A DNA stretch of 64,000 nt. It comes from Zasmidium citrigriseum. Lineage: Eukaryota; Ascomycota; Dothideomycetes; Mycosphaerellales; Mycosphaerellaceae. Numbering within the stretch: position 1 is the stretch's first letter; the number at the start of each line of letters is the position of its first letter. The stretch is taken from positions 620,001-684,000 of the forward strand of contig NHNW01000014.1 of assembly GCA_002786025.1 (NCBI GenBank), read 5' to 3'. Below are positions 43,348 through 55,035 of this stretch, piece by piece. The translations under genes and the position numbers were made by a program. The notes beneath the pieces were generated by a model, which did no database searches, was not told the origin of the DNA, and was given only the letters and a program-made list of their open reading frames with translations.

Positions 43348-45627
43348 GCAAATCGAACAATAGTCGGACTCGCCGACCAGAGCTCATATCGCCTCAACCA
43401 ACACAAACAAGGTCCTCGTCCCCTGTCAGCCACCTGTTCCCGCAACATGCGATTTCCGCCTTCAGCAAAGCGTCTACGAAAACAGGCCTGTCATGATGCA
43501 AGCGAGAGTGCCCTTGTGTTACAACATGGGACGCGAGGCGGGAGGGTCGATCTGGAGATTGTCTGGCTACGGCTGTGTTACACCAGATTCCCAGCGCCAT
43601 GAATCCCGATCGGGCAGATTGACGAGTCTGGCGAAGAAGCCGTCCGTGCAGGATACACACGTGTTGGGGGTTGGATTTGTATTTGCGGGTTGGATAGATT
43701 GGAGCCGTGGTTTGTTGGTGATTTCTGTGCTGTCCATACGAGCTGGTGCTGTGGCTGAACTCACCTGCGTGACGGTCAACGTGTTTGTAGATCTCGAAAT
43801 CAATCATCATTTCAAACGACTCCATCTTAGAAGAATGGACGATGATACCCTTTCGGCAAATCCAGACCACGGCATGCCGACGGCGATTGCAGATCCGATC
43901 TCAAGGAAGGATTCCAGAAGGCCTGCGCATCGACATCAACGGCAAGGGGCACCGCCGCACGTTCATGAATCTCCAGCAGTCAACGTCGTCATGTTTCCGT
44001 GCCTGTGACACGGACGAAGTATTTGAGATTGATCCTTGTTCCCGTGCGACGCAGAAGAGACAGGCGCGCGGGAAGAGAGTTCCGTGGGTTGTGAGTGGTG
44101 GAGTTTAGACGCCGGTCGGGACGGAATGTGAAGAGTGAGGCGTTCTGGCGTGGTGCTTGGTGATGGGGTTTGGAAGATTGCCGAGGGGTGGCTTGATGCT
44201 GTGAAGAGAAGTTGATGGTTGTTGTTGTTGAGATGCAAGCGGGGACTTTCAGGTCGGTGGCCTTGCAGATGCCAAACGAGGAGTTGGGAGCAGAAAGCCG
44301 TGCCTCATCACTCACGGCGGCCCTAACCGTCCTAAAAGGTCACGGCAAAGCCGTCGCCGATGTTGGTAGGGGTGTGCGTTCTCTTCCACCCACAAAACAT
44401 GTCCATCGACCAACAGCCGACGCCGTACGAAGATGCAATGCGATCCTGCGGGTTGGCGCATGCACTCCCCTAGCCTAGCCTGTGCCTTCTCCACGCTGCG
44501 CTGGCATGGGAGGGGAGCAGAGGTCACGTTCGATCGCCAACCACGGAAGCGAGGCCTTCAGCTGAGGAGGTGTATGTAGGTATGTGCTGTCGTCGCAGTA
44601 GAGTTGCGAGAGTTTGGCTGGTTCCCGTGGGCTTTAATCTACGACACGAGCCTTTTGCGTGCTTGCGTGATGATGCGTTGGTGTAATGGGAGAGAGGTGA
44701 TGCTTTGCTGCTGCTGCTAAAAGAAGCGCGGAATAGCCCTAGCCTCACACACTAGGCGGTCCACCCCGTTGCCTTGATTGCGCAATTTGCGTTTCTGGTG
44801 CGGCCCAGCGAGTCTCTTGCGTCTGTCTGGCAGCGACCGCTGTCTCGACGCAGGATACGAGTCAATATACGAGGCGTCTGCTGATTCGCCTGTCCGTCGC
44901 CGTCATGCTGGGTGTCGGGCTTTGTCTGTAGCACATTGAGCCTCGTCGTCGGCGTCCTTTGACAGACAGTGACAGAGCAAGGAGGGAGACTGCCGTCCGC
45001 CCAGAGCGTTCACTTTGGGTCGGCCTCGGGGAGAGGCTTCAACCTTCGCGCGCAAGCTGGCCCGCGGCGCTGTCCGTCGCTCTAAAAGGACAGCAGCCAC
45101 TCAAGCGCATGAAAGCATACAAACCTACTGACAAACATCTGAACTCTCTTGACTCAACTCTGCCGGCGGCCTCACGTGGGATTGGACCGCGAGCGCATCC
45201 TGGCCAGCAGAGCTGCTCTCTTGGCGGCACCGCAGAAGCAGTAGTGCCGATCACCTCGCCTCACCCAGCGGAACGAGGCGTGCGCTGGCGCCTTTGCCCT
45301 CGCACCTCGCTCGACTGACTACCGCTTCTCGCACACCTCACCTCTCTCCCATTCTCGACCATCTCGCCCAACTTCGACTGTTTCCCGCCCCGTTCGACTT
45401 GCGGTGCGAGGCCTGCTCCCCGGAGCCCATCGACGCCTCTCACCCCTCCCTTTCCTCACCACCTTGGCTGGAAGCAGGCCCGCCCAGGTGGTGCGACCGG
45501 ACGCTTTCGGGACATTTACACTCGCAACAACTCGCAGCCTCCACTCTTTCGGCTTGCATGATCGACACGTATATCACCCATTCGACTCCTCCTCTGTCTT
45601 GACCGCCGCGAACTGCTGTGCCGCATC
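43348..45627. other. Gene-poor interval of 2.3 kb
   Basis: No ORF here has a recognisable domain. The longest (43493-44008 plus, 43394-43870 minus) overlap each other and are not confirmed by splice patterns. The last 300 bases (about 45330-45610) are CT-rich and probably form the promoter and leader of the next gene. No RNA gene or repeat is seen. Confidence 0.4.
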
Positions 45628-46686
45628 ATGGCAGACGAAGCGCTGGCCTGCTTTACCTCTTTGCTGGAGAACGTCCCTGGATGGATTGCCGACTTGGAGA
45701 GCATTTTGAAGTCGGCGGCTGAGCGGCAGGAGGAGATTGTGTTTGCCAACCGGCCGGAGGAGGAAGAGGAGGAGCCCGTTGTTGTGAAGTCAGCGAAGAG
45801 GTCGAAGTCCAAGTCGTCGTCCCTGAAGTCGAGACGGTCGGTGGATGATAGGGTGGACAGCAAGCAGGAAGCATTGAAAGGTGGCTTGTTGAACCAACCT
45901 CACTTCAAACACCTCACCAACTCAGACGCACTTCGTCTATCGCAGCGGAAACGGAAGACGGCATCTGTGTGTTCTGGAGACTACTCTGGCCCATCCAAGT
46001 TCCGGACACGGGCATCGGCGGTCGTGTATTATGACGGGGAGACACAAAAGCAATTCGAAAAGTTGGTGCGTACAGTTGGGTCCACACGGAATGCTATCAG
46101 GAAGGGGAAGATGAGTGCCAAAGTGGACAGCCTATCCCGGACTGGATCGAGCAGCAGCGAGGCCAGCAGCAGCAGTGGAGACGACCGTTCATACCGTCCA
46201 CCGCGTGCTTTTGGACGTAATGATGGCACGGAAGCTTTCGACAAGGTTGACAGTCGCTTGGAGAAGGGTCAAGCTCTTTGTGAGAAGGCCGCTCATCAAG
46301 TCTTGCGCGACGGAGACTGCACCTTGGAGGTCACCAATGCGAAGGAGCACTTTGCTGAGGCATTGAAGATGGCCGAAGCGGAAATACCTGCACTCCAGAA
46401 GAAGGCAGATAAAGCTGCCGAACGTCGACGGCGCAGCGAAGAACGACGTCGAGCCGAGGAAGAAGCTGAAGAGAGAAGACTGTCGCAGTTGAGCGAGACC
46501 ATCCGCAACGCTGTCTCCACCGTCACATATCCCGGTGAAGGGAAGCTGGAGGTTGATCACCTTGAAGTCGACGACGCCTCCGATGATGACGACGATGATG
46601 GCGAGTTTGACATCGGCGGCCTCGATTTTGGACAACTCGGCGGGAAGTTCGGCCAAATGCGCAGCTCCAGGCTCACCGCTCACTAA
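45628..46686 (+). CDS. Conserved-type coiled-coil protein of unknown function (352 aa)
   Basis: The single-exon product starts MADEALACFTSLLENVPGWI, where a helical N-terminus (residues 1-40) looks globular. A basic Ser/Lys stretch follows (KSAKRSKSKSSSLKSRRS), then a middle region with FRTRASAVVYYDGETQKQFE. A poly-Ser patch and a helical segment come next, then a long coiled coil of Ala/Glu/Arg (QKKADKAAERRRRSEERRRA). The C-terminus is acidic (DDASDDDDDDGEFDIGG) and ends MRSSRLTAH. I recognise no named family. Codon use and the unbroken frame support a real gene; the basic patches suggest a nuclear location. Confidence 0.8.
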   Translation: MADEALACFTSLLENVPGWIADLESILKSAAERQEEIVFANRPEEEEEEPVVVKSAKRSKSKSSSLKSRRSVDDRVDSKQEALKGGLLNQPHFKHLTNSDALRLSQRKRKTASVCSGDYSGPSKFRTRASAVVYYDGETQKQFEKLVRTVGSTRNAIRKGKMSAKVDSLSRTGSSSSEASSSSGDDRSYRPPRAFGRNDGTEAFDKVDSRLEKGQALCEKAAHQVLRDGDCTLEVTNAKEHFAEALKMAEAEIPALQKKADKAAERRRRSEERRRAEEEAEERRLSQLSETIRNAVSTVTYPGEGKLEVDHLEVDDASDDDDDDGEFDIGGLDFGQLGGKFGQMRSSRLTAH

Positions 46687-47180
46687 TTCACACCACGTCG
46701 CCTCACTAGGCTGACATGTCGATGTTGATTTTCACTTTTGTCGAGAAGAGGACAAGTGCGTTCAAGCGCCTGATTGATTTGTGATTTTCATCTAGTCTGA
46801 ATGATGTTTCCTTGAAGTTGAGGGTAGCGAGGAGTTCTGGCATGGGAAGCGATTGAGCGGCATGGAAGGTGCCAACAGGATTTGGATATGGGAATTGGAA
46901 CGGGGTCACGGCATGGGAAACGACGCACGCTCGTTGCTTTTCAACAAGTCTTTATACTAAAATCTATCTAGTGAGTCCAATCGAACTCGTTACTGAAGTG
47001 GCAGGAACGCCTTCCTTCCCTCCATGTCGACGCGTTCCTTCCTCACGACACGCGCTCGCCGCCTGGAAGCCTAATCGCACGTCACTCCCCAGCTCATCTC
47101 GACCTCCTCACCTTCACTCTTCTTCATTCAATCCCCTTTGCAATCATTACAAGCTGTCGTGACAAGCAAATACACAAGAG
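46687..47180 (+). other. Intergenic region
   Basis: About 490 bases between two plus-strand genes. The second half is rich in cct/ctc triplets, as in a promoter leader. No other element is supported. Confidence 0.4.
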
Positions 47181-48920
47181 ATGGTCGGCGCTCCCAGAGG
47201 CTCGCGCATGCTCAAAGGCCTCGGCCTCAGCAACATCATCGACATCACCAAGGACAGCATTGAGGATGGAAACGAACGAGACGAGACGCCTACTTGTCGC
47301 GCCAGGCGGTCCCTTCGAACTCCCAAGGCCGACGTCAACTATGACGGCAAGTATCATCCAATGGACAAGGTCACTCGCCCGAACATGGCCGCGACTATCC
47401 GCAATCGCTCCAAGTCGGTATCCTTCGCCTTAGACGACGACGATGAAGATGAGAGCAGCGAATCATCATCAGCGCGAGACAGCGACTCCGAAGAAGACTC
47501 CGAAGATGATGAGGAGGAGGATGAGGATGAAGTCTCCAGCAAAGGTCGCACCTATGTCATGCTGACACCAAGAACGCCTGATCCACGTGCAGTTCGTCAC
47601 TCTTCTCGCACGCAAGCTCGCAAGCCCATCAACTACAGCAAGAGGTACCACCCACAGGACTACGGTCTGCCAGGCTACAAGCACAGGGCAACACAAGTGG
47701 TGGCCCATCCACAAGTCCAGCTACCAAGCTCCGGGTCGAAGCCGAAGTCGAAGAAGCGCAAGAACATGTTGCCAACACCCGAAGATGATGGTCACGTCGA
47801 CGTGTACGGAGACTTGAGTGAAGACGAGCAAGAGCGAGAGCCACGTCGGCCACGCAAGAAACTCAAGTCCTTTCCCGAGAGACACAGCAGTCCTCCCTTC
47901 GCCAAAGTCGCCGCAAAGCAGGCAAAGATCACCCTCCCGGATACTGACGAGGAGCTTGAAGACCTTGTCGACGAGGTAATAAGAGTATCCCAGGCACCGG
48001 TCAAGATATCTCTGGGGGATGACATTGACGAACTCGTCGATTCTGCCATCAAAGCGTCTCAAGCACCGCGCCAGGCTGTCCCACCTTCCAGCGATAGTGT
48101 TGAGGATCTTCAACCGCTGCCTCGGTTCCCGAAGACGACGAAGGTTCCCTCAGGTTCAGCCTCTCAGCAAGATGAACAGTCTAGCGTGGATCAGGATACA
48201 TCGATTACAGATGGCCGTGAGGGGCATCACAAGGACACGCAGCCGGATGTCGACCACGGCGACGGAGAGGACGAAGCAGACGGACAGGTGCCAGAGTCTG
48301 AGGAGCTTGGTCTTGATGGGTTGCCAGACGTTGAGCAGAATGGTCATTCTGAGGAACTTGCGTTGTCCGATCAGCCAGGCCTTGACCAAGAAGATGACCA
48401 CGATGAGAACCAGCTGCCGGAGTCTGAAGAGCTGCCCTACGATGACCAGCCAGGGGCCAGCCATGCACATTCTGCCAAAGACCAGCAGTTGGAGTCCGAG
48501 GAGCTAGGGCTATCCGATCAGCCAGCAGCCGATCGAAACGGAGGCCAGCAACTGCAGTCTGAGGAGTTGGGTCTCGAATATCAGGCACAACACGGTCGTA
48601 ATCCGCTGACGCAGCTCGACGACTTGCGCCGGGAACGAGCAGACAGCCCGATGGCGGGCTCTCGGCCAGAAAACAACCGGGAGCAGCGATCAAGTGACTC
48701 GAACGAACGCCAGTCGCAGAACGACGACCCTGACGAAGCATATGAGGAGCATGAGCACCCTTCGGAGTTCGAAGAGCAGTATGCTATCACGCCGAGAGCG
48801 ATGGAGAGCGAGAGCAGCTTCATGTCCAACCCGTCTGATCCAATCAACTCGCTACCTCCTCCACCCGTCTACCACGATGACCTCCCCGAGACGGATCCGA
48901 TTGCGTCTGACTGCTCGTGA
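47181..48920 (+). CDS. Acidic disordered protein with SEELGL repeats (579 aa)
   Basis: The single-exon product begins MVGAPRGSRMLKGLGLSNII. It has paired basic/aromatic motifs that resemble each other: ADVNYDGKYHPMDKVTRP and KPINYSKRYHPQDYGLPG. Between them lies a very acidic tract (SDSEEDSEDDEEEDEDE). A nuclear-localisation-like KPKSKKRKN comes next, then two similar VDEVIRVSQAPVKISLGDD and VDSAIKASQAP segments. From about residue 370 five imperfect repeats built on ESEELGLSDQP occur. I recognise no enzyme or DNA-binding domain. A nuclear or chromatin-associated role is likely from composition, but this is inference. Confidence 0.8.
   Translation: MVGAPRGSRMLKGLGLSNIIDITKDSIEDGNERDETPTCRARRSLRTPKADVNYDGKYHPMDKVTRPNMAATIRNRSKSVSFALDDDDEDESSESSSARDSDSEEDSEDDEEEDEDEVSSKGRTYVMLTPRTPDPRAVRHSSRTQARKPINYSKRYHPQDYGLPGYKHRATQVVAHPQVQLPSSGSKPKSKKRKNMLPTPEDDGHVDVYGDLSEDEQEREPRRPRKKLKSFPERHSSPPFAKVAAKQAKITLPDTDEELEDLVDEVIRVSQAPVKISLGDDIDELVDSAIKASQAPRQAVPPSSDSVEDLQPLPRFPKTTKVPSGSASQQDEQSSVDQDTSITDGREGHHKDTQPDVDHGDGEDEADGQVPESEELGLDGLPDVEQNGHSEELALSDQPGLDQEDDHDENQLPESEELPYDDQPGASHAHSAKDQQLESEELGLSDQPAADRNGGQQLQSEELGLEYQAQHGRNPLTQLDDLRRERADSPMAGSRPENNREQRSSDSNERQSQNDDPDEAYEEHEHPSEFEEQYAITPRAMESESSFMSNPSDPINSLPPPPVYHDDLPETDPIASDCS
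48291..48590 (+). repeat. Five degenerate SEELGL-coding repeats
   Basis: Inside the acidic protein the segments PESEELGLDGLPD, HSEELALSDQPG, PESEELPYDDQPG, LESEELGLSDQPA and LQSEELGLEYQAQ recur at irregular spacing of about 20-25 codons. The repeats keep frame and are divergent at the DNA level, so they are not recent. Confidence 0.75.
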
Positions 48921-50687
48921 AATTCCGGTCACCAAGAAGGAAATGTGCAAGTGGAAGCTATGTTATGGATGCAATGTTGCTCAGTATCGCCGACATGTTG
49001 GAAGCGCGAGTATGTGGAGATGTAGCTTAGAGAGTGTGATATTGCTGTATCAACTGTGATGAATTCTTCAATTTGATTCTGTACTCTCGGTTCATTCCTG
49101 ACTGTGGTTTGCACATCTGTAGGTGTAGGATCCTCGTGGTCTGTGTGCCCAGGATTTGAGTGAGGCATTTTCGTCTCCTCAAAAGCCTCTGCCATCCCGC
49201 ATCAGATGTCATCTTCTGCATGTCCGTCCTCTTGTCCATTACACTGCATCTTTCTTGCTGTGGCTGCTCTTCCCAATTTTTTCACATTACGTTGGGAGTT
49301 CGTCTCACTGCCTCGGTCGATCTTTGTCATCGGGAATCATCTCGTTCCTCATCGCACAGGGCGTCTTTTGCGCGAAGATGCTCACGAAGGCCTTGCCGAC
49401 TCCCTGGACAGCGGCACGACCTCCGTTCGCCAGCGACTTCTTTCGGGATTGAGGCTCGTTGTCGATGGTGCTCGGGGTCTTGCTCGAAGTAAGCCGTACT
49501 TGCGAGCTGCTGCCGTCGTCGCCGGACGCCATCTCCCTTTCTTCAACGACGGCAGACCTGCCACGACCTGTTCCGATACAAGCCCTGATCACAAGAAGAG
49601 TGGGCTTGGTTACACGGAGCGGAGAGGGGTGCAGACACGGTAGCTGTGAGGTTACTGTCGTCAACGCAGCCACCGCAACCCGCGGGAAAAGAGACTGGCA
49701 GTTCTGACGGCTGACAGCTGGATGCCACCTGTTCAACCAATGCCCTCCAGAGATACAGAGGCGTGAGACGAAGCACGGTAACAATGGAATGCCTGAACAA
49801 CACGAAGGAGAGGGCAATCGAAGGCGCCGGGAGCCGGTTGGCCGAGCTAACGCCGATAGGAAGCTGCAGGCGAGTGAATCTGGACTTCGGGTTTCGATGT
49901 CAAGCAGTGCTGTCACCACGGGCAATCACAGAGACCCTCTGGCTACGATCTCTACGCTCACCGAGAGCACAACACAAAGCAGATCACCATTGCAGCATCG
50001 AATGACAGCGGCAAACATGCCGTGGCATACGAGTGCCAAAGCACAAGGCGACCCTTCACCCGCCTCCTCCCCTCCACGAGCATCATCACGAGCAGCGCTA
50101 TCTGCAGGCCGGCATGCGTAAGAATGGCTCCTTAGCGTGGGGTCTCACTCCGATAGGACGACGTTACGTCTCGTCTTGCCATCCTCCGGTATATCAAGGT
50201 CGGTCCAGTTTCACCTCACCTGTCTCCTCTTCTCCTCTCTCAGCAAAAGAACTACAATCTCAAATATCTCTTGCTACTCTCTACGACTTCTTCACTTACT
50301 GCGGTTCTTCGGAGACGTCCGCTAGATAGGGTGCCAGAACAAGCTTGTCTCACACACAAGCCATCTATCTACCAAGTCTGCCATTCAACTTTCGTCTTTA
50401 CGCCCAAATCAGTGATCGAGTCAATCTATCTTGAGATCTTGACCAAGTTTGTTCAACAGCCAACGCAACGCAAACCCCAATCCGGATCTTCGCAAACCAC
50501 CGCAGCTCTGGACGACATCATCACGCTCAACACCCGCCGCATGACGAACGCCGCCGACCACCGCAAATTGATGTCGGATTTCGTAGACATCTCCAAGAAG
50601 TCAGGCCGCACTTTCATCCCGCTGAGTAGTAAAAGTCATTCTAGTACGGACTCGAATTTTAATCAACCTTGAACATCTACCGCAATC
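48921..50687. other. Gene-poor interval of 1.8 kb
   Basis: ORFs on both strands between 49156 and 50672 overlap and lack domains. A 77-codon minus-strand frame ending at 49305 (start about 49535) is the most gene-like, but nothing confirms it. A CT-rich stretch near 50215-50245 may belong to the promoter of the acetyltransferase gene. Confidence 0.4.
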
Positions 50688-51626
50688 ATGGAGTCGATCA
50701 TCAACAATCAACATCAAAACATCACGAGTACCACCATCCCGTCCCTCGACGCCGAGAAAGCAGCCCTGAGCAGCGTCGCCACCGACCTCGGTGTCACAAC
50801 ACGCTCGGCTGCTGCTCAAGGCGTCGTGGCCGGTGATGCTCCCAGCGCGGATGGAGTGCGAGTCCTGACTTTGAGCGAGTATAAACGTGCGGGCCTGACG
50901 CTTGCGGAGGCTTTCAAGGAGGATCATACGAGTCTTTACTTCACGCATACCCCCGATCGGAGTGATTGGACCGCGGAGCAGAAGTCGGAATTGCATCTCA
51001 AGATGATGGAATATATCACTTATGCGCATTTGTTGAAGGGATTGGTGGTTTGTGCGGGGCCGGATTATGATTGTATTGGGTTGTGGTAAGTTGACAGAAC
51101 ACCTCCTTTATGCGGAACGATGGAGATTCATTTGCCACTCAAGCCCAATGTCTTGCTTTGATATCGATATTGATTTTGGGATAGGATGCCCCCCGGCCAA
51201 AACATGGACGACACCCTCACAATCCTGCGCAGCGGAATGTGGCGTCTGTCCTACCAACTCTCCCGCGAAGGCCGCAAACGCTTCTTCGACGAATTCCTCC
51301 CCCTCCTCAACGACACCAAAGCCTCCATCATGGGCCCCCGCGATGCCTCCTCCTGGTATCTCGTCTACATCGGCACCAAACCCTCCTCCCAGGGTCGCGG
51401 CTACAGTCGACAAGTGATTGAGTATGTGACCAAGATGGCGGATGAGGCGGGTCAAGCGTGTTATTTGGAGAGCTCGAAGGATGTTAATAGGACAATTTAT
51501 GCGAAGAGGGGTTTCGTTGTGAGGAAGGAGATTTTTTTGCAGAGGGAGAGGGAGAATGTTAAGATGGATATTATGGTTAGGGAGCCGGTTTGTAGGGATG
51601 GGGATAGTGGGGTTGATGTGCAGTAG
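50688..51626 (+). CDS. GNAT-family N-acetyltransferase (279 aa)
   Basis: GNAT enzymes move acetyl from acetyl-CoA to amines. Exons 50688-51085 and 51185-51626 join in phase at GLW-MPPGQ; the intron is about 99 nt, longer than most here. The N-terminal region holds VLTLSEYKRAGLTLAEAFKE and FTHTPDRSDWTAEQKSE. The acetyl-CoA binding region is SSWYLVYIGTKPSSQGRGYS with the Q/R-x-x-G-x-G/A core read as QGRGYS. YLESSKDVNRTIYAKRGF then matches the motif-B end (YxKxGF). Similar fungal proteins are found as single genes of unknown substrate. It converges on the MFS transporter gene. Confidence 0.88.
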
Positions 51627-51931
51627 AGGATGGGTGAGGGGATTGAGGAGCAGAGGAGGAAACAGATTGTGAACTCTTGAGTTTTGATTTTGGAGGAGTT
51701 GGACTGGATGGATGGATGGACAGAGCTGACCGGATTCGCTCTTTTCGATTGCTCTCGTAGCCAGGAATCGCTCATTCAACATGAGACGAATACAACATAG
51801 GCTCAACCAAGCACACATAACTAGTGCACACATAACTACTTTTGATTCAATCGTAACATTCATATTTCATAGCCTGCATCCACCGCAAGCTCTATATGCA
51901 TGATCTTTGCACCTCTCCCACCTCCTCAAAT
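51627..51931. other. Short convergent 3' region
   Basis: About 300 bases between the stops of the acetyltransferase and the transporter. It includes a small ggat tetranucleotide run near 51706-51720. No clear terminator is defined in the sequence. Confidence 0.4.
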
Positions 51932-53623
51932 CTACAATGTATAGATAAAATCCGGCCTCTTATCCCCAGCAACCCAAATCTCATCCTCCGTCATGCCATC
52001 ATGCATATTATCCCGCTTGCCAGATCTTCGCTTCCTATTCTCGATGGCCAGCATGGTGTACATGAACACCGTGCCCCCAAGCAAGCAAACAATAAGGTAC
52101 GCCAACACCGTCCCATGGCCCGTCCAATACCTCGGTCGCTCCTCCTTCAAGTAAATATTCGAGCTCACGACACCGTTCAAATTCCCCCAACCCACGACGA
52201 TACCAATGATGACGCCACGTTTGTAGACTCCTTCAATGTTATTCGAGGCCCAGGAGAGGGTATTAGGAATCGTAGGGTAGATTCCTGCGGCGCCGAGAAA
52301 CGTTCCCGCGTATTGGATCTGCGGGTCTTGGGAGGCGAGGAGCATGATGAAACCGACGATGGCGAGACAGACGACGCCCATATTGCAGAGACCGCGTTGT
52401 CGGGTTTTATCCGCGAGCCAGCCGATGAAGATTGTCATGCAGGCCGCGACAGCGTAAGGAGGGACGGAAAGGAGCTGTGCCCTCGTTCCTTGATATCCCA
52501 TTCCTGCGAGGATGGTCGGGAGGAAGAGCGAGAAGGCGTATAAGGGGCAGAGATTTCCCATGTAGATCAGCGCGTAGCCCCAGCATTTCCAGTCTTTGAG
52601 CGCGGCGATGATGTGGCGTTTGTCGTATTCTTCTCCTGTTGAGGATTGATTGTCGGCAGCGAGACGACGGCGGACGCGGAGACGTTCTTCGGGGGTCAGG
52701 AAGCGGGCGGTGTCCGGCCAGTCGAAGACCATCCACCAGCAGAAGGCGCCGACGAACATTGTGGCGAGACCTTCGATGATGAAGATCCTGCGAGGGTGTT
52801 AGTGGTGTTGTCTGTTGGTGATGGGATTGAGAACGTACCATGCCCAACCTTCCTTGCCACCAATGCCATCCATCGTGGCGATGGCAGCAGCTAACAATCC
52901 ACCAAATGATCCCGCGAGCGCTGCGGCGGAGAAGAAGGCAGCGGCACGCACACCAAGCTCAGATCGCTTGTACCAGCAGGAGAGGTAGTAATTGACACCG
53001 GGGAAAAGACCGGCCTCTGCGAGACCTAAGAACCATCGACACGCCAGCAGACCAGCATAGTTGGTGACCAGGCCCATAAGAGTCATGATCAGACCCCAGA
53101 GCAGAATGATACCGGTGAAGAAGACCCGTGGCGTGAGTCTCTTCAGGAGGACGTTGGTGATCGGCTCAGCCAAGGCGTAGGAGATGAAGAAGATGGTCAA
53201 GGTATTGTTGTAATCATGCTTCCCCGTCATGCCGATGTCTTCTTCCATGCCAGCTAGACGAGCATTGCCTGTAACAATCTTAGCAAAAGTCGATTACCTC
53301 ACTGGCTGTAGCAAAGCATACCGATATTCGTTCTATCCAAGAAGGACAACAAGTACAGAAGGCACAGCCACGGAATCAACCAGAGATCGACTTTGCGCAT
53401 AAGCTTTTTGTCCTGTGTAACGGCATCATCAGCATGAGCCTCGCCTTTTGTCCATGAGCAGAGACTCTCAACTCACCAGAGCTGCCCTCTCCTCCTCCGA
53501 TTTCCCAGCATCGGGATCCTCGATCAGATCCAAGGGCGTCTTGCCAGGGACTTCCTTCAAGCTCTCGTCAGAGCTAATGATCTCTTTCTCAAGAGCATGG
53601 CCATCCTTGAGATCTTCCGCCAT
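51932..53623 (-). CDS. MFS transporter of the Dal5/anion:cation symporter type (507 aa)
   Basis: Members move allantoate, nicotinate, tartrate or similar organic anions across the plasma membrane. Minus-strand exons 53477-53623, 53322-53412, 52839-53268 and 51932-52787 keep phase. The N-terminus is cytosolic and acidic (MAEDLKDGHALEKEIISSDE). About twelve membrane segments follow. The family hallmark FLDRTNIGNARLAGMEEDIG straddles the second intron. Further marks are LACRWFLGLAEAGLFPGVNY, GWLADKTRQRG and IYPTIPNTLSWASNNIEGVY with an RGVIIGIVVGWGNLNG segment, all typical of this subfamily. The substrate cannot be told from sequence. Length and topology are normal. Confidence 0.92.
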
Positions 53624-55035
53624 CTTGCTAACTAGGTCAGATCCCTATCCAACGGAAGAATCTTGACGAGAGAAGAAATAGAGGAAGAAAAAAGTCCACA
53701 CGGCCCAGCAAACAAAGACCGACCTCACCACGTGGGCACACACGCCGCTTTATACCAGCTCGCTGCGCCGGCGCCCATCTAGGTCAAGTCTAATTCCTCC
53801 GTCCATCCATTCTTCGCGTGCGTGCGGCGCAAAACCCGCCCAGACTACCCTATCTCCCACCAAGACCGGCAGCCAAACTCCAGTGGTTTCCTCCGCAAAA
53901 GTCCCCTCCCCACGGGCACTGGACCAGGATCCTCCACATGGTAAGCACATGGTCGGCTAGACCTAACGCCGTGTCCTTCCAATCATCGCCAAAGGTCTTT
54001 GTCCGGTTGGTACGCGCCAAGGCAACGCCAATGCTACAGAAGGCCGGACTTTTGTCCTGCTTTGTTTGTCGTGACCTGGCGCCCAGGCCCGGATCAATGG
54101 GATGGCTGACATGGCATTGCGTGCTTGATATTTGAGCCTGAATGCTGGGCAGGAGATGGTATCTTTTGTTGGTTGCGTGGGTGTTTCGCATGAAGGGAAG
54201 GATTCTGGTGAGGTGAAGTCCACTGGGGATGCCGAGCGCCGAGAGTCTTGGAGGCCGGGGTACGAGCAAGATCGCAAGCGACGGTAGATCTGTGGAATGT
54301 GTGGTGTTGGTCTAGAAGGTCACATGGCCAGAGACGAAAACGCCGTCTTTGGGCAACTGTGTAATCATCATCGCTGAGAGCAAATGCCGACGCCGAAAGA
54401 GTCGAAATCGGTACTCTCAGCATAGACCTGTCTACTCAGTTCAACGTCAGTCAGTCCTTCAGCCTGAATGCCAACGAACAAGAGACAGAAGCTCTTATCT
54501 CACCGTGTATTGATATCCAATGGAGAGGGCACCCTGCAGCCACCCAAGAAACACCACCAAGATCCAGCACCTGGTGGCGCCCGTATTTTCGTTTGAAGGC
54601 TGCTTCTTGGAGATCCGATGCATCCTCGTCGAAGGAACTGATGAGAGTGAGCTCCGGACACAAGGAACTCTACACGGAGTCAGTAGAAACAATGTGCGCG
54701 ATAAGAATGAAGGGGAAATGGATGTCAACATCTTGAACTCTGGATCTTCTTGGTGCGTGCAAAACGCAAAAGCCCTACTAAACATACAGTGAAAGCACAT
54801 TCCATTCAACGCGCTCCCACCCATCTGAAAGCAATGACTGCAGTGCTTGTAACTCTGAGAGCGTCGTCGCTCCCTCTTGTGTGTTTGTTGTGTGTAGTCT
54901 GACCATGACAAAAGCGGCACGGTCAGATTGTAATGTCAAAATCAATTAGTGTCCCTCATCGACCAGCGATTCCATGCTTTGCAATCCTTGGTATCGATCC
55001 ACATGCTTTCATGCTGGCAAGACGTCTGGAGACCG
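53624..55035 (-). other. Intergenic region upstream of the MFS gene
   Basis: About 1.4 kb holding the transporter promoter and the 3' flank of the large disordered gene. The ORF 54495-54920 (minus) has no domain and may lie in a 3' untranslated region. No RNA gene or repeat is supported. Confidence 0.4.

Noticed and set aside
43394..43870. Possible minus-strand small gene
   Set aside because: The first 36 residues look protein-like and a donor follows, but I could not find a matching acceptor and second exon with a coherent product.
49305..49535. Small minus-strand frame (about 77 codons) starting MASGDDGSSS
   Set aside because: Hydrophilic and plausible in composition, but no family, promoter or conservation evidence is available.
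50688..53623. Acetyltransferase plus transporter as part of a biosynthetic cluster
   Set aside because: No backbone synthase or tailoring oxidase is nearby; convergent single genes are the simpler reading.
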